Of a stretch of DNA of 64,000 nucleotides, positions 50,763 through 58,658 are shown in pieces (the first letter of the stretch is position 1; the number at the start of each line of letters is the position of its first letter). The stretch is from UBA7236 sp044227505. Its GTDB lineage: Bacteria > Bacteroidota > Bacteroidia > Chitinophagales > BACL12. The notes beneath the pieces are model-generated. The model was not told the origin of the DNA, did no database searches, and saw only the letters and a program-made list of their open reading frames with translations. Made by a program: the position numbers and the translations under genes. The stretch lies in assembly GCA_044227505.1 (NCBI GenBank), contig JBGAWP010000002.1:1-64000 (forward strand), in the 5' to 3' direction.

Positions 50763-51443
50763 ATGATAGGAGCTTATATTATAGGTATTTTATTCGCAGT
50801 GGCTGGTATGATCATCAGCGGCGTTTTAAAACGTAAATTCAAAAAATATTCTGAGATCCCCGTAAGAGGCGGATTAACAGGAAAAGATATCGCCGAGCGC
50901 ATGTTGCAGGAAAATGGCATCACCGATGTGCAGGTAATTTCTGTAGAAGGTATGCTTACCGATCACTATAATCCGGTAAACAAAACCGTGAACCTGAGTG
51001 AAGGAGTATATAATTCCAACAGCATTGCCGCTGCAGCCGTTGCAGCGCACGAATGCGGACACGCAGTGCAGCACGCAAGAGCATACATCTGGCTTACCAT
51101 GAGAAGCAAAATGGTTCCGGCCATGATGATCTCCTCTAAATATGTAATGTGGATCATTTTGGCGGGTTTACTTTTAGTAAATTCCCTTGGAACAACATTA
51201 TTATTGGCAGGTATCATTTTATTTGGTATCACCACGCTTTTCAGTTTCATTACACTCCCTGTGGAAGTTGATGCAAGCCGTCGCGCTATCGCATGGTTAG
51301 AAGGATCATCCCTTGCAGGTTCCATGGAAATGGGAAAAGCAAAAGATGCCTTAAACTGGGCTGGTTACACTTATGTAGCTGCTGCTTTAGGTTCTTTGGC
51401 AACACTTATATATTACATCATGATCTATATGGGAAGAAGGTAA
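50763..51443 (+). CDS. neutral zinc metallopeptidase, YugP-like membrane protein
   Basis: The protein has 226 residues. The zinc site AAHECGHAVQH follows a first transmembrane segment, and three more hydrophobic segments come after. The conserved GGLTGKDIAERML and VNKTVNLSEGVYNSNSIAAAAVAAHE stretch fits the PF04298 (YugP) family. It is an inner-membrane peptidase with unknown substrate. The ATG at 50763 is chosen over TTG 50727, which is part of a promoter box. Confidence 0.9.
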   Translation: MIGAYIIGILFAVAGMIISGVLKRKFKKYSEIPVRGGLTGKDIAERMLQENGITDVQVISVEGMLTDHYNPVNKTVNLSEGVYNSNSIAAAAVAAHECGHAVQHARAYIWLTMRSKMVPAMMISSKYVMWIILAGLLLVNSLGTTLLLAGIILFGITTLFSFITLPVEVDASRRAIAWLEGSSLAGSMEMGKAKDALNWAGYTYVAAALGSLATLIYYIMIYMGRR

Positions 51444-51518
51444 TTTGAGGGACGAACATATTTTGAAAAAGCGATTCGCGAAAATGGGTCGCTTTTTTTG
51501 TTGAAAGGGGGGGTTAAT

Positions 51519-51581
51519 GGTGAGTGGTGAGTGGTGAGTGGTGAATGGTGAATGGTGAGTGGTGAATGGTGAATGGTGAGT
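51519..51581. repeat. GGTGART heptamer tandem repeat, 9 units
   Basis: Nine exact 7-bp units (GGTGAGT or GGTGAAT) run from 51519 to 51581. They sit in a 682-bp gene-free stretch that holds repeats only up to the rplM promoter. Confidence 0.95.
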
Positions 51582-51596
51582 AAGTCCAAGCCGGGA

Positions 51597-51840
51597 GATT
51601 TTCCTTCGAAATGAACCCTGATTAATAACAAATAACAATCAAAAAATAAAAAACATTAATCGGATCGACTGCCTGAAGATTTTCCTCCGAAGTAAACTTT
51701 CAATGTAAACGAAAAGCTTACTCCCCTATGGGGTAGGGGGCCCCAAACGTTTTCCTCCGAAATGAACCCTGATTAATAACAAATAACAATCAAAAAATAA
51801 AAAATTTCAATCGGATCGACAACCCGGAAGATTTTCCTCC
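51597..51840. repeat. direct repeat, period about 151 bp
   Basis: About 63 bp are almost the same twice, from CGAAATGAACCCTGATTAAT at 51607 and at 51758, ending in AATCGGATCGAC at about 51669 and 51820. GAAGATTTTCCTCCG flanks each copy (51676, 51828). A decayed GC-rich palindrome (51720-51744) lies between the copies. Confidence 0.85.
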
Positions 51841-51857
51841 GTTTGGAACGTCTTCCA

Positions 51858-51940
51858 ACTCAGAACCCAGAACCTGCCTGACGCTGACGCAGTCGGCAGG
51901 CAGGCCCAGAACTCAGAACTCAGAACTCAGAACCCAGAAC
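51858..51940. repeat. CAGAACY heptamer repeat around a palindrome
   Basis: Two 7-bp units at 51860-51873 and four and a half at 51907-51940 are CAGAACC or CAGAACT. Between them, CCTGCCTGACGC pairs with the CGGCAGG part further on (inverted repeat about 51874-51905). Confidence 0.8.
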
Positions 51941-51948
51941 GAATCAAT

Positions 51949-51977
51949 CCTATTTCCTATGTCCTATGTCGTAGGTC
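51949..51977. repeat. short GTCCTAT heptamer remnant
   Basis: TTCCTATGTCCTATGTCGTA belongs to the same 7-bp family as at 525-608 and 4984-5047. Confidence 0.8.
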
Positions 51978-52052
51978 ATTTTTATTAATGCCAAAATTTC
52001 ACTGAAAATCAACAAGTTACGAAGCTACCCTGCAATTTTTCTTCCAAATCCC

Positions 52053-52083
52053 TTGCAATCAAAAAAGTGTATATCTATCTTTG
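52053..52083 (+). promoter_or_regulatory. promoter TTG-N20-TATCTTTG of rplM operon
   Basis: TTG at 52053-52055 and TATCTTTG at 52076-52083 are 20 bp apart, both exact to the Bacteroidota consensus. Transcription would start near 52088-52091, giving a leader of about 36 nt. Confidence 0.75.
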
Positions 52084-52088
52084 CGTCC

Positions 52089-52102
52089 CCGTTAGAAAAC
52101 GG
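52089..52102 (+). promoter_or_regulatory. hairpin at the 5' end of the rplM leader
   Basis: CCGTT (52089-52093) pairs with AACGG (52098-52102), with a 4-nt loop AGAA. It is placed at the very start of the predicted mRNA and may be a small autoregulatory ribosomal-protein leader element; evidence is only the structure and location. Confidence 0.4.
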
Positions 52103-52125
52103 TATTACTAAACAAAATTATAAAA

Positions 52126-52569
52126 GTGGATACGTTAAGTTACAAAACAAGATCGGCCAACAAAGCAACAGTTACCCATGATTGGTGGCTGGTAGATGCT
52201 GAGGATCAAACCCTTGGCCGTATTAGCGCCAGAATTGCAGCGATATTAAGAGGTAAAAACAAACCTTATTTTACTCCGCATACTGATTGTGGCGACTATG
52301 TGATCATTATCAATTGCGAAAAGGTAAAACTTACAGGCAAAAAAATGCTTGATAAAGAGATCGATTGGTATTCAGGACACCCTGGTGGACGTACCGTTGT
52401 TAATCCTAAAATGGTTCTTGCTAAAACACCTGAAAAGTTGTTGGAACGCACCATCAAAGGAATGCTTCCGCATACTAAACTCGGCAGCGCAATGTATAAA
52501 AAACTGTTTGTTTATGCAGGTTCGGAACATCCGCATGCTGCTCAAAAACCAAAAACTTTAAAATTTTAA
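52126..52569 (+). CDS. rplM: 50S ribosomal protein L13
   Basis: The protein has 147 residues. TLSYKTRSANKATVTHDWWL, DAEDQTLGRISARIAAILRG and DWYSGHPGGRTVV are typical L13 blocks. It binds 23S rRNA and is one of the early assembly proteins. The start codon is GTG at 52126. The operon order rplM-rpsI is universal; rpsI begins 4 nt after the rplM stop. Confidence 0.97.
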   Translation: MDTLSYKTRSANKATVTHDWWLVDAEDQTLGRISARIAAILRGKNKPYFTPHTDCGDYVIIINCEKVKLTGKKMLDKEIDWYSGHPGGRTVVNPKMVLAKTPEKLLERTIKGMLPHTKLGSAMYKKLFVYAGSEHPHAAQKPKTLKF

Positions 52570-52572
52570 TGC

Positions 52573-52959
52573 ATGGAGACCATTAATGCAGTAGGTAGAA
52601 GAAAAAACGCTGTTGCCCGTGTTTTTTTGAAAAAAGGGAAAGGTGTTATCACCGTTAACGGTAAAGATTACAAAGAATATTTTGCAGCAAAACATTTATT
52701 GCACAACATAACTGATCCTTTTGACGCAGTGCAAATGGAAAACGAATTTGATGTAGTTGTAAATGCAACCGGCGGTGGCGTTAAAGGCCAGGCCGAAGCA
52801 GTGAAAATGGGAATTGCCAGAGCGCTCGTGAAATACAACGAAGAACTCAAACCGGCTCTCCGCTTAAAGGGATATCTTACCCGCGACAGCCGTATGGTGG
52901 AGCGTAAGAAATTCGGTCTTCACGGTGCACGTCGTGCTACACAATTCTCTAAACGTTAA
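52573..52959 (+). CDS. rpsI: 30S ribosomal protein S9
   Basis: The protein has 128 residues. GRRKNAVARVFLKKGKGVIT at the start, ATGGGVKGQAEAVKMGIARAL in the middle, and the C-terminal arm ARRATQFSKR that reaches the P-site tRNA are present. Translation is likely coupled to rplM through the 3-nt gap. rpsB follows at 18 bp. Confidence 0.97.
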   Translation: METINAVGRRKNAVARVFLKKGKGVITVNGKDYKEYFAAKHLLHNITDPFDAVQMENEFDVVVNATGGGVKGQAEAVKMGIARALVKYNEELKPALRLKGYLTRDSRMVERKKFGLHGARRATQFSKR

Positions 52960-52977
52960 TCGAAAAAGCGAAATCAG

Positions 52978-53868
52978 ATGGAAAAACTTAATTATAATCA
53001 GTTATTGGAAGCAGGTGTGCATTTTGGTCACTTACGCAAAAAATGGAATCCAAAAATGCTCCCTTATATTTTCATGGAAAAGAAAGGTATTCATATAATC
53101 GACCTTCATAAAACCATTGAAAAACTGGAAGAAGCAGCAGCAGCTCTTAAAAATATAGCACGCAGTGGTAAAAAGATCATGTTCGTAGCCACCAAAAAAC
53201 AAGCAAAGGAAACAATGGAAGAACAAGCACGTCGCGTTGGGATGCCATTTGCAACAGAGCGTTGGTTGGGTGGAATGCTTACAAACTTCACTACAATTCG
53301 CAAAAGCATCAAAAAATTGCAAACCATTGAAAAAATGCTTTCTGATGGCTCAGCAGAAAATCTGACCAAAAAAGAAAGACTTGTAATGAGTCGCGAACGC
53401 GATAAACTGGAAAGAGTAATTGGTGGTGTTGTTCAATTAAATCGTTTACCTGCAGCTTTATTGGTTGTAGATATCGGACACGAACACATTGCCATCGCTG
53501 AAGCTCATCGTCTTAATATCACTACTTTAGGAATGGTGGATACGAACTGCGATCCGAATAAAGTGGATTTCCCGGTTCCTGCCAATGATGATGCAGCAAA
53601 ATCTATCGCTATCATAGTTAAATATCTTACCGATGCAATTGTTGAAGGTTTGGAAGAGCGCGCTAAAAACAAAGAAGAATTGGAAGAATCGCGCAACGAT
53701 AAACCTGATGAATTCATGGATAAAGAAGAGCGTTTGAAAATGGAAGAAGAAAGTGGAGAAAAGAAAAGAAGAGATTCTCGCGGTAGCAGAGGCGGTGCAG
53801 GAGGAAGAGGTGGAGCTGATACTAAAAGACCTCCGGCGCGAAAACCAATGCCACAGAGAAGGAAATAA
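52978..53868 (+). CDS. rpsB: 30S ribosomal protein S2, with RG-rich tail
   Basis: The protein has 296 residues. The S2 core (about 1-232) has the HFGHLRKKWNPKM, ERWLGGMLTNF and LGMVDTNCDPNKVDFPVPANDDA blocks. A C-terminal extension of about 65 residues is first acidic (NKEELEESRNDKPDEFMDKE) and then very basic and glycine-rich (GSRGGAGGRGG...RKPMPQRRK). The tail is outside the usual S2 length of about 230-250 and is likely disordered. S2 assembles late in the small subunit. A hairpin separates it from tsf. Confidence 0.96.
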   Translation: MEKLNYNQLLEAGVHFGHLRKKWNPKMLPYIFMEKKGIHIIDLHKTIEKLEEAAAALKNIARSGKKIMFVATKKQAKETMEEQARRVGMPFATERWLGGMLTNFTTIRKSIKKLQTIEKMLSDGSAENLTKKERLVMSRERDKLERVIGGVVQLNRLPAALLVVDIGHEHIAIAEAHRLNITTLGMVDTNCDPNKVDFPVPANDDAAKSIAIIVKYLTDAIVEGLEERAKNKEELEESRNDKPDEFMDKEERLKMEEESGEKKRRDSRGSRGGAGGRGGADTKRPPARKPMPQRRK

Positions 53869-53893
53869 ATAATTAATATTCACTCAAATAATT

Positions 53894-53922
53894 AAACCCC
53901 TTCCACATCGGAGGGGGTTTTT
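53894..53922 (+). terminator. rpsB-tsf intergenic hairpin (attenuator-like)
   Basis: AAACCCCTTCC (53894-53904) pairs with GGAGGGGGTTT (53910-53920) with one G-U, then TT. It ends 23 bp before the tsf ATG and may terminate part of the transcripts, setting the S2 to EF-Ts ratio. Confidence 0.75.
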
Positions 53923-53944
53923 AAAATAAAAAAAATTAAACAAA

Positions 53945-54781
53945 ATGTCAGTAACAATTAGTGCAAGCGATGTAAACAAATTGCGCCAGATAACCGGCGC
54001 CGGAATGATGGACTGTAAAAAAGCCCTGGAAGAAATGAATGGCGATTTTGAAGCAGCTATCGATTTTTTAAGAAAAAAAGGTCAAAAGGTTAGTGAAAAA
54101 CGCGCCGACCGCGAAACCAATGAAGGAATTGTAATTGCAAGTGTATCTGCCGATGCATCTTACGGAACAATTTTCGGTTTAGGATGTGAAACAGATTTTG
54201 TTGCAATTAATGCAGACTATGTGGAATTTGCAAGATCCATTTCCGCTTTAGCAATGGCGCAAAAACCAACTTCTAAAGATGCTTTACTTGCTTTGGAAAT
54301 GGATGGTAATACCGTTGCAGGAAAAATTGCAGATCAGGTTGGAAAGATCGGAGAGAAAATTGAAATTACAGATTATGCCTTGATAACAGGCGATACTGTT
54401 GTTGGTTATAACCACTCTAATGGTAAAGTTGGTGTGTTAGTAGCACTGAATCAAAAAGGAGAAAATATCGTTTCTACCGGAAAGGATATTACCATGCAAA
54501 TAGCAGCAATGGCTCCGATTGCAATTGATAAAGCGGATGTTCCGATGGATGTGCAAACACGTGAATTGGAAATTGGTCGCGAACAAGCTCGTGCAGAAGG
54601 AAAACCGGAAGCTATCTTAGAAAAAATTGCAACAGGTAAATTAGAAGCATATTTTAAAGATGCAACTTTATTAAATCAGAAATTTGTAAAGGACAATGCT
54701 AAAACAATACGTGAAGTATTGACAGGAGTTAATAAAGATCTTACAGTAACGGCGTTTAAGCGTGTTGCGTTAGGAGCTTAA
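53945..54781 (+). CDS. tsf: translation elongation factor Ts
   Basis: The protein has 278 residues. The UBA-like N-terminus (KLRQITGAGMMDCKKALEEM and DFEAAIDFLRKKG) and the signature GLGCETDFVA are diagnostic. It exchanges GDP for GTP on EF-Tu. It is the last gene of the rplM-rpsI-rpsB-tsf cluster, with a strong terminator 13 bp later. Confidence 0.97.
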   Translation: MSVTISASDVNKLRQITGAGMMDCKKALEEMNGDFEAAIDFLRKKGQKVSEKRADRETNEGIVIASVSADASYGTIFGLGCETDFVAINADYVEFARSISALAMAQKPTSKDALLALEMDGNTVAGKIADQVGKIGEKIEITDYALITGDTVVGYNHSNGKVGVLVALNQKGENIVSTGKDITMQIAAMAPIAIDKADVPMDVQTRELEIGREQARAEGKPEAILEKIATGKLEAYFKDATLLNQKFVKDNAKTIREVLTGVNKDLTVTAFKRVALGA

Positions 54782-54793
54782 ATAGTTATTAAA

Positions 54794-54840
54794 ACTAAAA
54801 CAAAAAAAACCCAGATATTCTGGGTTTTTTTTGTTTTAGT
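54794..54840 (+). terminator. terminator after tsf, 22-bp perfect stem
   Basis: Two exact 22-nt arms (54794-54815 and 54819-54840) enclose a TAT loop. The core is CCCAGA-TAT-TCTGGG with A- and T-runs on the two sides, so it could work in both directions. Confidence 0.93.
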
Positions 54841-54853
54841 TGGCAAGTGCAAA

Positions 54854-55190
54854 GGCAGTGTCTTCATTCCTTTAAAATCATTAAGCCATGAGACGCTGCC
54901 GATCAGGTGGACAGCAGCGTCTCACCATCGTACACGCATCGGAAATGTATTCATTCAATTTAGTTCTACCATATCATAATACATTACTTTTTTCCTTGTG
55001 AAGACACTACTGGGGCGACTGATGGCTAGACGCTGCCTATCAGGACACAAAAACCCGAAGTGATCTGGGTTTTGTCGTAATAGGCAGTGTCCTCACCCGT
55101 AAATACGTATTGAATATGGATGATATTAACTCCATGGATTGAATTTAGCCTCAGGTTTTATAAAATGGTGAGACACTGCCGGGGCACCTG
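54854..55190. repeat. cluster of short GAGACRCTGCC elements in alternating orientation
   Basis: Seven related units: GGCAGTGTCTTCA (54854-54866, -), CATGAGACGCTGCCGATCAG (54887-54906, +), GCAGCGTCTCACC (54914-54926, -), GTGAAGACACTACTGGGG (54998-55015, +), CTAGACGCTGCCTATCAGG (55026-55044, +), GGCAGTGTCCTCACC (55083-55097, -), GGTGAGACACTGCCGGGGC (55167-55185, +). A second hairpin with ACCC/GGGT arms lies at 55047-55075. They fill the 507-bp spacer after tsf; no gene is seen. Confidence 0.8.
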
Positions 55191-55288
55191 AATGAAATGT
55201 AACTGGCGTGATCTTTGGCACATAAATCATTATTCATATCACAATTTTTTCTATCTTTACTTCCGAACCTTTTTTAATTGTAATAACC

Positions 55289-58200
55289 ATGCACCAATTG
55301 CACACACAATTCTGCATCTGGCTATTGTTGCTCCCATGTGTTGTTTTTGCCGGTAATCACGACCTGCAAACAACTGAGATAAACAAAAAGCCTTTGTATT
55401 TTATTGAGAATAAAGGACAAATAAAAGATCCTGAAGGTAATATCTCCTCTGAGGTATTATATATGATCAAACAGAATGATCTTTCCGTTTTTATTTATCG
55501 GGATGGAATTAGTTATACGTTTGAACAGCTCACGAATACCTCTGATCAACAAAATGGAATAAATAGTAATGATGAATTGTTGCAAACAATATTATGCGAC
55601 GAATTTCAAAAAAGTACCCATCGCGTAAATGTAAAATTACTGGGTGCAAATTCTAATGCAACAGTTATTGCATCACAACAGGCAGCTTATTTCGAAAATT
55701 ATTATAATGACCCGCAAATTCCTGAAGGAATTACAAATGTTCGTGCATTTGAAAAAATCACCATTAAAAATATTTATCCGGGAATTAACTGGGTGTTATA
55801 CAGTAATAATAATGCATTAAAATATGATTTTGAAGTGACTGCCGGTGCCGATGCTTCTTTGATACAAATGCAAATTCAGGATGCATTTCAATCAACCGTT
55901 ACCTCTAATACCAGTTTTCAAATAGTAACAGCATTAGGGGAAATAAATGATAACAAATTATTTTGTTATGAAAAGGAATCTAAAAATACTGTTGTTTCTT
56001 CATTTAAATTACAAGATAATATTCTGCGATTTAATTTAGATAATTATAATAAAAACAACACTTTAATTATTGATCCGGAGTTAACATGGTCAACCTATGT
56101 TGGTGGGGAAGGAGAAGATGCAGCCAATGCTGTTGCAATGGATGCAGATGAATTTATTTATACAACCGGATATACAAGCAGTGCAACAGGAATGTCGGAA
56201 TCAGGATTTCAAATGACGTACGGAGGAGGGGCCTTTGATGCTTATCTCGCAAAATTTGACAGCCTGGGAAATAAATTATGGTGTACTTATTACGGTGGAA
56301 ATAAAGCTGATTATGGTACTAGTTTATGTTATGACGAAACGGGACATATTTATATTATCGGAACAACAAACAGTAATATATTTCCAACTTTTGAAGGATT
56401 TCAAGATACACATGGTGGAAGTTACGATGCTTTTTTGGTGAAATTTGATACCAATGGCAACCGAATTTGGTCAACTTATTATGGCGGAAGTGGTTACGAT
56501 GCGGCAAAAGGAGTTGTGGTGGATGGAAATAATAATATATGTATCACAGGAAGTACTACAAGTTCAAATAATATTGCTTTCGGGGGACATCAGAATGTGA
56601 ACGGTGGTTTATATGATGCATTTATCGTAAAATTTACACCGGAAGGAGATCGTATTTGGGGTACCTACTACGGTGGAACAGAAGATGATGAATCCCGAGC
56701 AATTTGTGTAAATTCACTCAACGATATATTTATTACCGGACTTACAAAAAGTACTACGAATATTGCTTTGGATGGATATGATAATTTTTTTGGCGCCAAT
56801 AACGATGTATATATTGCAAAATTTACTTCAGAAGGTATATTGGATTGGGGAACCTATTATGGAGGAACACAAGATGATAACGGAAACGGAATTCAATGCG
56901 ATGAATTTAATAATGTATACGTTGCAATTCAATCTAATTCAACAACAGGATTTGATTGTAACGGATATGATCTGACAAATAATGGGGAAAACGATGCGGT
57001 TTTTGCAAAATTCGCCAACAACGGTAATTTAATTTGGGCTACTTATTTTGGTGGATCAGAGGATGATTATGGTAAAGCACTCTATGTAAAAAACAATTTT
57101 GTGTATGTTACCGGATATACAAGCAGTTTAAATATTATCGCTGAAGGTGGAATTCAGGATTCCATAAATGGATTAGCTGATGCTTTTATTGTAAAATTTA
57201 CCTACGATGGTGAATTTAATTGGTCGACATACTTTGGAAGTACAGGAGATGAATATGGAAGAGGAATTTTATCGAATAAAATTTCAACCATTTATTTTGT
57301 TGGGAAAACATTCAGCGCAACAAATATTGCATATAAAGGTATGCAAGAAACATACGGAGGTGGACCTGCAGATGGATTTGTTTTAAAAATAAATGAATGT
57401 GAATTTAAAACAACATACTATACCGATGAGGATGGTGATGGGTATGGAATAGGTACTGATTCTATTATTTCGTGTTTCCCGTTACCGGGATTTGCAAATA
57501 ATATTTTGGATTGTAATGATGAGGATTTTAACATAAATCCTTCCTCCATAGAAACCTGCGATGCAATTGACGAGGATTGTAACGGACTTATAGATGATGA
57601 TGTAATTTATACAATCTATTATTCGGATAATGATAACGATCTTTTTGGGAATGTTTCAGACCCCGGGACTTTATTTTGTATTTTTCCAGGTAGTGGATTT
57701 GTTTTAAATAATTCTGATTGTAATGATGCAAATTCTTTGGTATTTCCGGGTGCATCAGAAATTTGTAATGGGATAGATGATGATTGTAATTTGATTAATG
57801 ACGATGTGTATATCAATACAACAATATCAGCATCCGGGCCACTCACCTTTTGTCAGGGGGGCAGCGTTATACTTTCCGTTCAACCTGCTTTAAGTTATCA
57901 ATGGAAAAAGAACGGAGTAAATATTGCAGGTGCAACCTCTTTAAATTATACTGCAACAAAAACAGGTAATTACACAGTATCCGTTACCATTGCCGGCGGA
58001 TGTAATGCACTGTCAGCAGCAACAACTGTAACAGTAAATCAAAAGCCTGCACCGGCAATTACTGCATTGGGAAGTTTAGATATTTGTGCAACAGGTTCTG
58101 TTAAATTAAAAACTGCTTTAAAAACAGGTTCCGTTTATCAATGGTATTTTAATGGAAGCATAATTGTTGGCGCAACTTCCAATGTATATATTGCAACTGC

Positions 58201-58570
58201 AGCAGGTTCGTATTATGTGAAGGAAACTAATGCAGCAGGATGTAACAAAAGTTCTTTATCTGTAATTGTATCCGATTCCTGTAAAAAAGGTGATGTATTA
58301 ATATCAACGACAGAATTTAATATCTATCCAAATCCTGCAACAGATCAAATTACAATTGATATGGAGTTTATTGATATTATAAATGAAGGCATTACCCTTC
58401 AATTAATAAATGAACTCGGACAAATTATCCTGCAATCTAAAGAAGAATTAAATTCCGATCAATTAAATACCACAATAAATTTACCCGATGCAATTGTTCC
58501 CGGAATTTATTTATTAAATGTTGTAACCAGTGATAATATTTACTCTAACTCTGTTATGATTATTAAATAA
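55289..58570 (+). CDS. SBBP beta-propeller, MopE-like and T9SS domain secreted protein
   Basis: The protein has 1093 residues. A signal peptide (about 1-22) is followed by a conserved N-terminal domain ending INWVLYSNNNALKYDFEV. Then come about seven SBBP-type repeats (WSTYYGGSG, YDAFLVKFD, ITGSTTSSN; about residues 270-700). Two MopE-type putative metal-binding motifs follow: DCNDEDFNINPSSIETCDAI with DEDCNGLIDDD, and DCNDANSLVFPGASEICNGI. Next come two Ig-like segments (about 840-1000) and a T9SS sorting domain (IYPNPATDQITID to the end). It should be exported to the surface; the propeller and Ig parts suggest adhesion, not catalysis. Confidence 0.9.
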   Translation: MHQLHTQFCIWLLLLPCVVFAGNHDLQTTEINKKPLYFIENKGQIKDPEGNISSEVLYMIKQNDLSVFIYRDGISYTFEQLTNTSDQQNGINSNDELLQTILCDEFQKSTHRVNVKLLGANSNATVIASQQAAYFENYYNDPQIPEGITNVRAFEKITIKNIYPGINWVLYSNNNALKYDFEVTAGADASLIQMQIQDAFQSTVTSNTSFQIVTALGEINDNKLFCYEKESKNTVVSSFKLQDNILRFNLDNYNKNNTLIIDPELTWSTYVGGEGEDAANAVAMDADEFIYTTGYTSSATGMSESGFQMTYGGGAFDAYLAKFDSLGNKLWCTYYGGNKADYGTSLCYDETGHIYIIGTTNSNIFPTFEGFQDTHGGSYDAFLVKFDTNGNRIWSTYYGGSGYDAAKGVVVDGNNNICITGSTTSSNNIAFGGHQNVNGGLYDAFIVKFTPEGDRIWGTYYGGTEDDESRAICVNSLNDIFITGLTKSTTNIALDGYDNFFGANNDVYIAKFTSEGILDWGTYYGGTQDDNGNGIQCDEFNNVYVAIQSNSTTGFDCNGYDLTNNGENDAVFAKFANNGNLIWATYFGGSEDDYGKALYVKNNFVYVTGYTSSLNIIAEGGIQDSINGLADAFIVKFTYDGEFNWSTYFGSTGDEYGRGILSNKISTIYFVGKTFSATNIAYKGMQETYGGGPADGFVLKINECEFKTTYYTDEDGDGYGIGTDSIISCFPLPGFANNILDCNDEDFNINPSSIETCDAIDEDCNGLIDDDVIYTIYYSDNDNDLFGNVSDPGTLFCIFPGSGFVLNNSDCNDANSLVFPGASEICNGIDDDCNLINDDVYINTTISASGPLTFCQGGSVILSVQPALSYQWKKNGVNIAGATSLNYTATKTGNYTVSVTIAGGCNALSAATTVTVNQKPAPAITALGSLDICATGSVKLKTALKTGSVYQWYFNGSIIVGATSNVYIATAAGSYYVKETNAAGCNKSSLSVIVSDSCKKGDVLISTTEFNIYPNPATDQITIDMEFIDIINEGITLQLINELGQIILQSKEELNSDQLNTTINLPDAIVPGIYLLNVVTSDNIYSNSVMIIK

Positions 58571-58591
58571 CAGTGATCTTATACTCCCGTA

Positions 58592-58622
58592 GACCTCACA
58601 GGTTTCCCAAACCTGTGAGGTC
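58592..58622. repeat. palindrome GACCTCACAGGTTT between convergent genes
   Basis: Perfect 14-bp arms (58592-58605, 58609-58622) have a CCC loop. It is related to the AACCTGTTAGGTC arms at 44312. Lying between two convergent stops, it might also act as a weak terminator. Confidence 0.9.
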
Positions 58623-58658
58623 GAGGGACTAATTCCTTCATTCTTTCATTCCTTCATT

